Below, piece after piece: positions 11,148 through 22,285 of a stretch of DNA of 61,802 nt. The stretch's first letter is position 1. The number at the start of each line of letters is the position of its first letter. The stretch spans positions 1 to 61,802 of the forward strand of contig JAWQRO010000072.1 of assembly GCA_033557835.1 (NCBI GenBank). The letters are read 5' to 3'. The stretch comes from Helochares maculicollis (lineage: Eukaryota; Arthropoda; Insecta; Coleoptera; Hydrophilidae). The notes beneath the pieces were generated by a model. That model ran no database searches. It had not been told where the DNA came from and was given only the letters and a program-made list of their open reading frames with translations. Position numbers and translations under genes: made by a program.

Positions 11148-12178
11148 TTAAAAGTGCAGGAGATTCTTCGGCGTTCAAGAATTCAAACAGGCTAATGGAA
11201 AACATTATCCCTCTAGATCACCAAATTTACTTCTAAACAATTGTATTGGCTACGAGAGCTATGATATTAATTACTGATATTGCGGTGGCATCCAGGAAAC
11301 TCAGAGTTTCCAGTACGAGATGAATTTGGTTGCCAATTTAAATAAGCAATTTGGAAATTTCAACAGCAGTCACAGCATACAGCAGATGAACACTCCTTTT
11401 TCTGCAGAAGATATTTTTCTACATCTTTATCAGCCCAAGGTATTAGTTATAGCCGACAAAATCAAAAAAAATCACAGAAGTCTCATTTTAAGTTCTGCTT
11501 AATAATCTATTTCCTCATTTCTATTTGAAACTATAAAACTAGAAGACTAAGCAAAAAACGAATCAGAGATCATGCATCGAAACTCTTAAAAATTTGCATA
11601 TGATCATTAAAAGGCATACTTTTTTGGAAACTTTTACTAAACCGGCCAATATGAGTTAAAATAGGTCATGGATGTGTCTCAAAACGGTTCATGGGCCTTG
11701 GGGTAAACAAAGATCAGAACTTACAAATTGATTCAAAACGTGATGAGGAGAACTGAGTAGAGCTATTGAAGCTCTTCTCAAAATCTAAACTTCACAAAAA
11801 AAGAGTCAAACGTTTCAAAATTGTCTATAATCGAGTTAATTTTTTCACCAACGTAGTAGTTAGAACACAAAAACTCTTTTTACTTTTTTACTGTTACTTG
11901 ATTTGAAGAATACTGTAGTCACAGCTAATAGTGGAATATCTCAAAGAAATTAATTTCATCGCTGTCATTACAAGAGAACTTTGTTGGTGTTGTGAGCTTT
12001 TTAAGTCCCTGTCCTGATTGGAATGAAATGAACCAAGAGTGAAAAGTGATATTACTCCTACTTGGGCAAGCCTTTTTGTAGTTGATTGTGTATCAGGACA
12101 GTTTGAATTCTGACATCTCCTAAAATACGTTTTCCAGATGTACCAATTTTTTGGTTTCATTAGAAACAGTGATAATCG
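11148..12178 (+). repeat. Dispersed repeat B, copy 1
   Basis: Collinear with 21320-22285, both on the plus strand, with about 80-85 percent identity by eye over roughly 1 kb. Shared landmarks are TTGGCTACGAGAGCTATGA, ATCATGCATCGAAA, TTTGCATATGATCATTAAAA and CACCAATTTTTTGGTTTCAT. Small indels differ between copies, including an insertion in copy 2 around 21955-22010. No transposase or RT motif was found on either strand; open frames inside it (for example 11320-11502 plus, 11894-12193 minus) are not conserved between the two copies, which argues that B is non-coding. Confidence 0.85.
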
Positions 12179-12296
12179 TCTCTTGCAAGACATGTGTTAA
12201 TTCGTGAAAGGCTGCATTTGCTGATTAGTTTTACGAATAGCTTCTTATGACTAACGACACTCAAAAGTATTTCATGAATGCCAACCCAATATTATG
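12179..12296 (+). repeat. Repeat A, copy 2 (118-bp direct repeat, right)
   Basis: Matches 11029-11147 with few differences (for example GTGTTAATTCGTGAAAGG here against GTGTTTATTCGTAAAAGG). It starts directly where repeat B stops being collinear with its second copy at 22285. Confidence 0.85.
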
Positions 12297-12899
12297 CAAA
12301 AACAAAGAGCTCTGTTATGGCACTGTCAAATTATCAACAGTCACAAATTTTCTAACAACTAAGATGTTCTAACAGTAATTTGTTTAGCGTTTATGCAGTC
12401 GGCTAAAAAGGAGCATAAATACACGCTGCAGGTGATAGTTGTAAAACCATTCGGTAAATTTGATAACATCTGCGTGTGTAACTGATTTGAAAAAAATATG
12501 TTTTGTAGTAATTCGTCAACAAATCTCCACCAGAGCTTGTAGTAAACAGGCAATTATATGACATCCGTTTTCAGGTAAACACTTTTCTGGGACTTTGCTA
12601 TGACAATATTTGCTTCTGCAAGGTATTTTTTCACATGTCAAATTTACTCTTTAATATAAATACAAGTATCAGTGCACAAAATTGTTGGTATTAAATTTAG
12701 TATTTTATGAATGAATCCGCAAGGTGTAGCTTGTTAGACCGTCAGTTCTTTCAAATTTTATCAACAAATTGTGTAGATTACGAACACAAGAAATGATATC
12801 TTCAACTGCTCCCATATATTTTTAAAATTATTATTATTAAGCCGCACTAACACTCGATACATAATTTTGTAAACAAATTACAAATAATTTTATTGCCAT
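12297..12899. other. No recognisable gene
   Basis: AT-rich sequence. The minus-strand frame 12359-12553 shows no motif. Nothing else was seen. Confidence 0.45.
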
Positions 12900-13318
12900 T
12901 TTTACATCCCTGTATACTATACGAAGTAAAGTAAAGGGAAGGTATTGGGATCATGAAAAAACTCGACCTCGAGATTTTTGACGGATCTCCACGTTTTGAG
13001 TTCCCCTGAATTCATTTTGACAATTTTTGGCATGTTGTCTGTATGTGAGTGTGTATGTAAACACGATAGCGGTCAGCCCATATGGGCTAGAGCAATGAAA
13101 TTTGGCATACGGCCATTATGGCAAAAAATTTGATCTGTATTAACTTTTGAGGCATGTAGGATTACCGGAAGTGCCCGTTTACCTACACATTTTTAAAATT
13201 TTTTCAAGTAAAGTAGACTTTAAATTTAAGCTATCGGAATGAAATTTCGTACACATGTTAAATATTAGACAAAACTGACAAATACAAATTTTCAATATGA
13301 TCGGAGCGCCTGTGATCT
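12900..13318 (+). repeat. Element E, truncated copy (internal module) running into a 15-bp array
   Basis: Collinear with 13833-14260: CCTGTATACTATACGAAG, GGATCATGAAAAAACTCGAC, a GT-rich stretch, GAAATTTGGCATACG, TTTTTTCAAGTAAAGTAG, then ATGATCGGAGCGCC. It stops at 13318, where the 15-bp minisatellite begins. The part upstream of CCTGTATAC (the hairpin end) is missing, as is everything after CGGAGCGCC. Confidence 0.8.
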
Positions 13319-13593
13319 TGAATCTTGTTTCTTAAATCCTGTAGTCTTGAATTCTCTAATCTTGAATTCTACAATTTTGAATCTTGTAATCTTGAATGCT
13401 GTACTCTTGAATCCCGTAATCTTAAATTCTATAGTCTTGAATCTTGTAATCTTGACTCCTGTACTCTTGAATCATGTAAACTTAAATTCTCCAATCTTGA
13501 ATCCTGTAATATTGAATCCTGTGATCTTGAATACTGTTATCTTGAATTCTCTAATCTTGAAGTCTACAAACTTGAATCTTGTATTCTTGAATC
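13316..13593 (+). repeat. 15-bp minisatellite array 1 (TCTTGAATCCTGTAA-type)
   Basis: About 18 units of 15 bp, consensus TCTTGAATCCTGTAA with variants such as TCTTGAATTCTCTAA. It is bounded on the left by a truncated E module and on the right directly by the 5' hairpin of a second E copy. The open frames across it (105 and 86 codons) arise because the unit is a multiple of three and lacks stops in most frames; they are not evidence of a gene. Confidence 0.95.
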
Positions 13594-14767
13594 GCATTTA
13601 CGATTAAATGCAGCACTTGAGGCCATTTTAATATATTATTAATTACCTTGCTGTTGAGGTTTAAGCGTAGTGTACAAGATTTTTTCAGTTTTCGTCCAGT
13701 TGTTGTTTTTGTCTACATAGGTGTGATGTTATACAACAAAAACTTACGCGCAGTGCAAAAGTAAAAATAACATATATAAAGGAGCCATTTTGGATAAAAC
13801 GTTATGTAAAGTTCAATACCTTGTATTTTTACATTCCCGTATACTATACGAAGGAAAGGGGTCATAAAAAAACTCGACTCCGAGACTTTGACGGATCTCC
13901 ATGTTTTGAGTGCCCTGGAATCCATTTTGACCATTTTGGCATGTTTTCTGAGTGTGTGTGTTTCTGTGTGTGTGTGTAAACACGATAACGGTCAGACCGT
14001 TTGAGTTAAAGCAATGAAATTTGGCATACGACCATTATCGCAAAAACTTAGATCTGTATCAACTTTTAAGGTATGTAGGACTACTGGAAGTACCCGATTA
14101 CCTACACAGTTTCGAAACTTTTTCAAGTAAAGTAGTCCTTAAAATTAAGCTATCCAATTGAAATTTCGTGCACATCTTAATTATCACATAAAACTTGTAG
14201 TTAAAAAGTTTTAACATGACCGAAGCACCGAAAGTGCTATTTTGATCATTTTGAAAATTCCAATTATAGTAGACCTTGGAATAAAAAAATTTATAAAAAT
14301 GCTTAGCATGAAAAATATACCAATAACAAATAGTTCCGGGTAAATTTGAAAACTGCAAGTGGGACTTTACCGTCATGAATTTGTTCCAAAATTGGACCCT
14401 TCCTTTAGTTATGAATTCACATTTTGAAATACAAGCCTTCCTAAAAGGTTTTTACAAGCGGTCCAAATTGCAGACTAGTGAATAGTAAACATATTTTTTA
14501 CACACATAGTTTTATACAGTCCATAAAGGATTATTAAAAATATTCCGATGATATATATGTACTGAAAAAGAATTGAATATTCCTTGTGAATATATTAATG
14601 TGTTGAAAATAGACATTGAAGTATATGTAAATTATGAATATTAAATCTTTTGCTTTTAGTTTTGAAACTCATGTAAGTGTTTGTAGTTTTATTATAATTA
14701 ATGGCAGGTACTTTTATGTACTACGTATATACTACGGGAATATTGAGTGGAGACACTCCAGATTTTT
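13594..14767 (+). mobile_element. Element E, copy 1: hairpin-ended non-autonomous element
   Basis: It shares both ends with the copy at 38393-40785. The 5' end is a hairpin, GCATTTA-CGAT-TAAATGC (13594-13611), followed by GCACTTGAGGCCAT. The 3' end has a second hairpin, TGGAG-ACA-CTCCA (14748-14760), followed by GATTTTT, after which the two copies stop matching. No open frame with transposase or RT resemblance is inside. A GT-rich microsatellite sits at about 13950-13977. This copy has the internal E module (13833-14260) and no internal 15-bp array. The combination of subterminal hairpins, no coding capacity and association with tandem repeats resembles DINE-1/HINE-type non-autonomous Helitron relatives, but no canonical CTRR end was found, so the class is an inference. 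Confidence 0.7.
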
Positions 14768-14774
14768 GCAATAA

Positions 14775-15190
14775 GGAATGGTCGATTGCGGAGTTATATC
14801 ACATGATGTTGGGGGCCAATTCATATAACTTTTGCGAGAGGTAACCATTTTCTCTAATCATTCATGCAGAATGTGCTTATTGGTGTCCGCTGGGTGGCTC
14901 GAAGCGTCATCTTGCTGGAACCTACTGAAGTCATCAAAAGAAAGAGTTCTTATGCACGGCGCGGAAGTGACAGAACAACCTGATCCTGCACACCTAACGG
15001 ACCGCGACAATGTTCTCGGTCGATTTGGCGTCCGATTGACCTACAGGTGCTACCTCGTTGTTTACCGAAGCGCTCAACTGGAATTTAGCCACCAAACGGA
15101 AAGAACGGCCACCGTTTCTGCCGTAAAATGGGTGCAACGCTCATTTTGATAGCGTAGTTTTATAGTTTTATCATTCAGTCGTGTTGCTCA
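14775..15190 (-). pseudogene. Tc1/mariner-type (DDE_3-like) transposase fragment
   Basis: On the minus strand, broken pieces of a widespread arthropod transposase family appear in order. At the N-terminus a Y-T-I-E-Q block is followed by KTIKLRYQNE. Next comes DAKSTENIVAVR, matching the family's RNARSAENIAAVR-type linker. After a large internal deletion comes FQQDDASSHPA, the second catalytic block (usually FQQDGATCHTA). Last is YMNWPPTSCDITP (usually NWPPRSCDLTPLDFFLWG), which breaks off just before the third catalytic residue. The break is within 30 bp of the 3' end of element E copy 1. Stops and frameshifts make it inactive. It belongs to the same broad family as the fragment at 26.0-26.6 kb. 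Confidence 0.8.
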
Positions 15191-18100
15191 ATCGTGTAGC
15201 TTGTCATTCTGATTTGGTGGGCGAATAATAAACAACAGATTAAACGCTAACCACCAAAGTAGGATGGCTACCAAAATTGACCCATTTTTATTGAATATCC
15301 TTTAGTTGAGAAGCTTAAGTCGTTCGCAAAATTGCATGATATCTTCAAGCAAACACAATCTTGAAGTAACTTCCTGTTTATAAGTTCCATAATTAATATG
15401 GTGAGTAAAACTACAACTAGAGACATATAAGGCCAGAAATGGCTGCGTCATTAACGGTTGAATACAATTTAAGATAGGCAGTCCTTTGCAATGCTAGTGA
15501 AAATGAAGTATACCAAAATAATGTTACCTTAATTCATCCTAGCAAAAGGGAACATTTGGTAAAAGTCTCTTTCTAAAATATCTACTAATTGAGGGGTGTC
15601 GCTACACAGATGACGATATTTTAAATATCTCTGATACAAACAGAGAGAATTGGAACAGGGATAGAGGGGTGATAATTGCAAATGAGGAGATCGGAATACG
15701 TTTAGGCTACGTTTAAAATTAGCAGTTATTCAGTCGAACATTCCTGGATGTCCATGATTTGTTAATCGTTCTTCAGTATTTTTCTTATATGTAATATACT
15801 CATGATTGCAATATATATAGTGCGCTTTTTGTCAACATTTCGTGTGGATTACTCACCCCAAACCAGTGTTGCTGCCTCGCGAGCTAGAATTTATTTAGTC
15901 GTTTGTTTTCTCAGCACAAACAGCGGATTTGTCGATAAAATATTAACGCGGCCGTTTATATCCACAACACATAAAAATTAAGAAGGCGACAGTTTTTGGC
16001 TTCATTCAAATGCGATATTTAATAATTCATGGGAAATAAATTTACAGTTTGACATACTTGTTTATTCCAAAAAAACCTCCAGAGTAAAATGCAAATGTTC
16101 GAAAGGAAGAAACGCGCTGCCTGGTGGGCGCTCGCCCCCTTCGCCTTCGCCTTCACACTTTATCAAATTCGATGAAATTTTTATGCAGCATAATTCATTT
16201 CGAGCGATCATTCGAAATTTGCTATAGTAGTATAATTTTACTAGCTATAATAGGAAATTGTTGGCGGTTATAAAACGGTGGCCGCTCCAGGCTCTTCAAC
16301 GTTCATAAAGATTTCCCAGCGGTAATCAAAAAAAGGTTTTATGTACAGCTTTATATTTATATTACATTCGAAAATCATTTTATTGTTACTTACGATTTGC
16401 GTGTTGAAGACTTGATACCGCGAGTATATTTTGCGGAAAACAAAAAAGTAAGGCCGTGAACGGAATTCCAATCCGTTCTCCGCAACGGAGATGCCTCCTC
16501 CATAATCTATAAATGGAAAATCCATGCATTTCTGCTTTAAATATTTAATTTGACATGTGGTGCGATTTTACATGCAAGCTGTGGACAAGGACTGCTTAAA
16601 ATTTACGTCACACCAATGATTTATTCATCGAAAAAATAGAAGTCGTGGTCTTTTGTTTTAGAGGAACAATGCGGATCAGTCACACTATCTCACTGAACCA
16701 TCTGGACACGATAGTTGAATTCTACGGTTCCCTTTTGCGTCAATTTCTTGTTTGACGGAGGTTGCGCCTTACATATTTAAGACCCTTGCTTTGGTGGCTT
16801 GCCCTCTAATCCCTTGATTTATATACTTTATAGAGATATTATAGGGATGGCCTACATGAAAAGATTCTGTTTAGAGTTTCTGTTTTGGAGAACTGCTACA
16901 GTCTCTCTTCAGCTTTATCCTATAACTCAGGTCAATATTATGCGATAAAACTGTGGGTATAAAGAAAAATATACCAATTGATATTTTTCTCTGCGAGACT
17001 CTAAAGATATATTCTTTGTTGTTGTTGTTCATAATTCGTTTTATTGACACAACATGTTGGACGGCGAAAAATCAGAAGTATCTTACTCTAGGGATGATAT
17101 ATATTTTACAGTGGCGCTCCCTTCCTTTGAAAACATATCTTGTTGAATATTGACATCTCTTAATCCGAAGAGGTATCATTGGAGCGCAGCGGCAAAATGA
17201 GTGCGCACAAACTGGCGTAATTTGTTACAAATTCAAGCTTATATTTATATACGTATGATGGTTAAAAAATCAATCTTGCGCGCTAGATCAATACTCATGG
17301 GAGTTAATTATCCTATATCGTTTTTTATGCGGTATTCCCATGTTTCATAATGCAATATTCTTTTTTTCAGTGCCAATTTAAAAAAAGTTGGATTAGCCTC
17401 AACTCGACAGATTTACTGACGCATCACTGCTGACTTCGTATGTAATTTCTTCTTGTTTTAAAATTTCCACCTAAATCATTTAAACCTTGTAATATATAAA
17501 AAACGCGCAACTTTTGTAACATCAAAACGGGTACAACGTAAAGCTCAAAAGTAGGGAGTTATTGGGTAAGCTAAGCCGTAAGTCGACTGAGGCTGAAACA
17601 ATTATATGTGTCCACGCTAATCAATAATTTGATATGATTTGATTTGAATCTCACCCTCTTGACCCACCAGCCAACACTACACATCTAACAGAAGCGAGAC
17701 AATATAGTTAGTGTTCAATACACAATCAAAAGTATTAACTAAATAAAACAATAGTAATTTAGCGGAAAGTTTTTCTCGCCGCATAGAAATAACCGTCATT
17801 ATCTTGACGCCTCAATACAATCATGTTAAATATCCTTCTTAATTTCAATGCCTCAGCGAAGTCTCCGTCGGAAATGGATCTTATATTAGACATTGCTACC
17901 CGCAACCTCTAAGCCGTAGATTTGTTCATGATGGTGGTAAAATGTTCTGATGTAATACGATGAATTCGTGAGCCAAAAACCCCAATTATAAACCATAATT
18001 TCCTCAATCGCGGCTTTACCGTGCAGGAACTGAATCGTGACAACCCTTGCTTTTTGAGCCTTTACATCAAAATGCTGATTTTTCACGGTTTGTATAAATC

Positions 18101-18334
18101 AAGCGCATATTTCCACCTACTAATTAAGAAAAACTATGTTTTCAGTTAAAATTACGTCTGAAAATTTGACTTATAACCATCAGACTTCTTTATTTATTTT
18201 GTTAAAAAATATTTCATGCCTCAAACTGAGCGGTACGTTATTTTGTTTTTATGAGAAAAGTGTATGTTTAAAAGAATCGGACGAATTAGATACTCGGTCC
18301 ATGTTAACCTTAACAGAACTTACCAACAGCGTTG
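15191..18334. other. No recognisable gene
   Basis: Three kilobases of mixed AT-rich sequence without a supported feature. The minus frame at 16268-16525 (85 codons) and the plus frame at 18136-18390 have no family match that I can recognise. The latter runs into the first satellite unit. A host exon cannot be excluded, but no splice-bounded open frame stood out. Confidence 0.4.
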
Positions 18335-20990
18335 TTGCTTTCAAAACGACTTCATATTTACATTGTAGTAAAGTGATTTGCAAACTATAATGAAAAAAAT
18401 TATCCTAGGTGCTTTATTGCCTTAGAAAACCAATTATATGCTACTCCAAAATTGTGTAGATGTTCTTAGAACGGCTGCTTTACTGCCAAATATTTGTTTT
18501 GCAAAAGAATTTTGCTTTCAGCAAGACTTCATATTTACACTGTAGTAATGTGATTTGCAAATTATACTGAAAACACTTTTTATACGTGCTTTAATGACTC
18601 AGTAAACCAATTATATGCTACTCCAAAATTGCGTAGATGTTCTTAGAACGCTTGCTTTGCTGTAAAATACTTGTTTTGCAAAAGAGTTTTGCTTTCAGAA
18701 AGACTTCATATTAACACTGTAGTAATTTAATTTGAAAATTATTATGAAAAAACTTATTGTATGTGCTTTATTGACTCAGAAAATCAATTATGTGCTGCAC
18801 CAAAGTTGTGTAAATGTTCTTATAACGCTTGCTTTACTGTAAAATATTGGTTTTGCAAAAGAGTTTTGCTTTAAGAAAGACTTCATTTTTACACTATAGT
18901 AATGTAACTTGCAAATTATAATGAAAAGCCTTATTGTATGTGCTTTATTGACTCAGAAAATCAATTATATGCTGCTCCAAAATTTTGCAGATGTTTTTAG
19001 GTTGCTTGTTTTACTGCAAAATATTGGTTTTGTAAAAGAATTTTGCTTTCAGAAATACTTTATATTTACACTGTAGTAATGTAATTCGCAAATTATTATA
19101 AAAAGATTATTGTATGTGCTTTCATGACTCAGAAAACCAATTATATGCTGCTCCAAAATTGTGTAGATGTTCTTAGAACGCTTGCTTTACTGCAAAATAT
19201 TGGTTTTGCAAAAGAGTTTTGCTTTCAGCAAGACTTCATATTTGCACTGTAGTAATGTAATTTGCAAATTATAATGAAAACACTTATTATACATACTTTA
19301 ATGACTCAGAACTCCAATTATGTGCTGCTCCAAAACTGTGTAGATGTTTTTAGAACGCTTGCTTTACTGCAAAATATTGGTTTTGCAAAAGAGTTTTGCT
19401 TTTAGCAAGACTCCATATTTGCACTGTAGTAATATGATTTGCAAAGTGTAATGAAAAAACGTATTATACGTGCTTTATTGACTCAAAAAACCAATTATAT
19501 GCTGCTCCAAAATTGTGTAGATGTTTTTAGAACGCTTGTTTTACTGTAAAATATTGGTTTTGCAAAAGTGTTTTGCTTTGAGCAAGACTTCATATTTGCA
19601 CTGTAGTAATGTAATTTGCAAATTACTATGAAAAATCTTATTGTATGTGCTTTACAGACTCAGAAAACCAACTATATGCTGCTCCAAAATTGTGTAGATG
19701 TTTTTAGAACACTTGCTTTATTGCAAAATATTGGTTTTGCAAAAGAGCTTTGCTTTTCGCAAGACTTCATATTTGCACTGTTGTAATGTGATTTGCAAAC
19801 TAAAATGAAAAACCTTATCGTAGGTGCTTTATTGACTCAGAAAACCAATCATGAGCTGCTCCAAAACTGTGTAGATGTTTTTAGAACGCTTGCTTTACTG
19901 TAAAATATTTCGTTTGCAAAATAATCTTGCTGTTAGAAAGACTTCATATTTGCACTATAGAAATGTGATTTGCAAATTATAACGAAAAAACTTATTAAAC
20001 GTGCTTTAATGACTCAGAAATCCAATCATGAGCTGCTCCAAAACTGTGTAGATGTTTTTAGGACGCTTGCTTTACTGCAAAATATTGGTTTTGCAAAAGA
20101 TTTTTGCTTTTAGCAGGATTCCATATTTGCACTGTAGTAATATGATTTGCAAATTATAATGAAAAAACGTATTATACGTGCTTTATTGACTCAGAAAACC
20201 AATTATATGCTGCTCTAAAATTTTGCAAATATTTTTAGAACGCTCGCTTTTTGGTAAAATATTTGTTTTTCAAAATAATTTTGCTTTCAGAGAGACATCA
20301 TTTTTACACTTTAATAATATAATTTGCAAATTATAATGAAAAAAACTTATTGTATGTGCCATATTGACTCAGAAAATCGATTATGTGCTGCTCAAAAACT
20401 GTGCAGATGTTTTTAGAACGCTTGTTTTACTGCAAAATATTGGTTTTGCAAATGATTTTTGTTTTCAGAATGACTTCATATTGACATTGTAGTAAACTGT
20501 TTTGCAAACTATAATAAAAAAACTTATCGTAGGTGCTTTATTGATTTAGAAAACCAATTATGTGCTGCACCAAAATTGTGCAGATGTTTTTAAAACGCGT
20601 ACCTTACTGTAAAATATTGATTTTGCAAAAGATTTTTGCTTTCAGAAAGACTTCATTTTTACATTATAGTAACGTAATTTGCAAATTATAATGAAAAAAC
20701 TTATTAAACGTGCTTCAATGACTCAGAAATCCAATCATGTGCTGCTCCAAAATTGCGTAGATGTTCTTAGAACGCTTGCTTTACTGTAAAATACTTGTTT
20801 TGCAAAAGAGTTTTGCTTTCAGAAAGACTTCATATTTACACTGTAGTAATTTAATTTGAAAAGTATTACGAAAAAACTTATTGTATGTGCTTTATTGACT
20901 CAGAAAACTCATTATATGCTGCTCCAAAATTGTGCAGATGTTTTTAAAACGCTTGCTTTTTGGTAAAATATTTGTTTTGCAGAAGATTTT
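18335..20990 (+). repeat. 177-bp satellite array, about 15 units
   Basis: The landmark ACTTCATATTTACACTGTAG recurs (with variants) at 18349, 18526, 18703, 18880, 19057, 19233, 19410, 19587, 19763, 19941, 20119, 20295, 20473, 20650 and 20827, so spacing is 176-178 bp throughout. Each unit also holds CCAATTATATGCTGCTCCAA, TAGATGTTTTTAGAACGCTT and the palindrome TTTTGCAAAA. Units differ by roughly 5-15 percent and indels are only one or two bases. The monomer length is close to one nucleosome plus linker, typical of arthropod satellite DNA. Units carry stops in all plus frames, so it is not coding. Confidence 0.97.
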
Positions 20991-20993
20991 TGA

Positions 20994-21212
20994 AGCCATC
21001 TAAAGTTTGGTTATCGAAGGAATGGCACTGTATTTAAAAATGATAAAAATATAAGCTATGTGGTCGAAGTTAACGTAACATCTGAAATAACAAAGAAAAT
21101 TGTGCAGCTGAAGTGGGCTGAAAATGAAGAGTTTGCAGTTAATTGTGAAAAGCCTTTAAAACTTCAGAATATTAAGGGGGAGTGCCACTATCCTTTTGAG
21201 GCATGGGCATAG
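20994..21212 (+). other. 72-codon stop-free stretch of protein-like character, unidentified
   Basis: Between stops at 20991 and 21210 the plus strand reads a balanced, hydrophilic sequence including GTVFKNDKNISYVVEVNVTS, then ITKKIVQLKWAENEE and LKLQNIKGECHYPFEAW. It has alternating hydrophobic residues suggestive of beta strands, two cysteines and potential N-glycosylation sites. There is no ATG at its start, so if coding it would be an internal exon or a fragment of a mobile-element protein. It begins exactly where the 177-bp satellite ends and stops about 110 bp before repeat B copy 2. A possible splice acceptor (TTTGTTTTGCAG, ending 20982) lies upstream but a stop separates it from this frame. 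I do not recognise a family. Confidence 0.3.
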
Positions 21213-21319
21213 TTTGAGTTACACTCAAAATAACGAGCCATTACGTAAGATAATACATAAACATACTTTAGATATGGTATTTTAAATGTATTACAAGATT
21301 GGGCGAAAATCAGTTTGAA

Positions 21320-22285
21320 AAGTGCAAAAGATTCTTCAGCGCTCAAGAATTCAAACAGGCCAATCGAAAACATTATCACTCTAAATCGCCAAATTTTCTT
21401 CTTTCTAAAGAGTCGTATTGGCTACGAGAGCTATGACATTAATCACTGATAGTGCGGTGGCATTCAGAAAGTTCAGAGTTTCAAGTACGAGATGACTTCC
21501 GTTGCCAATTTGAAGAAGTAATTCGGAAATTTCAAAAGCAATCGCACCACACAGCAGAGATTATTTTCATCTTCATTTTTATCAGCTCATGTTGGTTTCA
21601 GGTATACCCGACAAAATCCAAAAAAATCCAAAAAATCTCATTGCTAGTTCTGCTTAGTCATCTATTGCCTCATTTCTATTTGAAACCCTAAAACTAGAAG
21701 ATTTAGCAAAAAACGAATTAGAGATCATGCATCGAAAGTCTTAAAAATTTGCATATGATCATTAAAAGGCATGGTCAAGGTCATGGGTGTGTCTCAAAAC
21801 AGTTCATGAGCCTTGGGGTAGAAACAATTCAGCTCTAAAAAATTAATTGAAAAAAGGATGAGCAATACTGAGTAGAGTAGAGCCCTTGAAGCTATTATCA
21901 TGATCTAAACCTTACATAGAAATAGTCAAGATTGTCCAAATTGTCTATAATTTGGAAGTATGGTGAAATATTTGCACCCTGTTTTCTCCTCTTGATCATG
22001 TTAATCTTTTCATCAACGCAGTAGTTAGAAAACAAAAGCTCTTTCTACTTTTTTACTGTTACTTGATTTGAAGAATACTATTGTCATTGCTAATAGTGGA
22101 ATATCTCAACGCAAAATGTCCCTGTCGTGATTGAAATGAAATGAACGGAGACTCAACATTGGAATTTCTCCTAGTTGGGTAAGCCTTCGTGAAGTAGATT
22201 GTTTATCAAGACAGTGTGAACTCTGACATCTCATAAAATATTTTTTCCAGATCCACCAATTTTTTGGTTTCATTAGAAACAATGA
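21320..22285 (+). repeat. Dispersed repeat B, copy 2
   Basis: Collinear with 11148-12178 in the same orientation (shared words TTGGCTACGAGAGCTATGA, GAGATCATGCATCGAAA, TGTTACTTGATTTGAAGAAT). The 118-bp repeat A that flanks copy 1 is not recognisable here on either side. Confidence 0.85.

Noticed and set aside
13594..14767. Calling element E a canonical Helitron
   Set aside because: A TC-like 5' start and a 3' hairpin are present, but there is no CTRR terminus and no Rep/helicase sequence, so only a tentative resemblance is stated.
14832..15149. 105-codon plus-strand open frame as a gene
   Set aside because: The opposite strand carries aligned blocks of a broken transposase, so the plus frame is its shadow.
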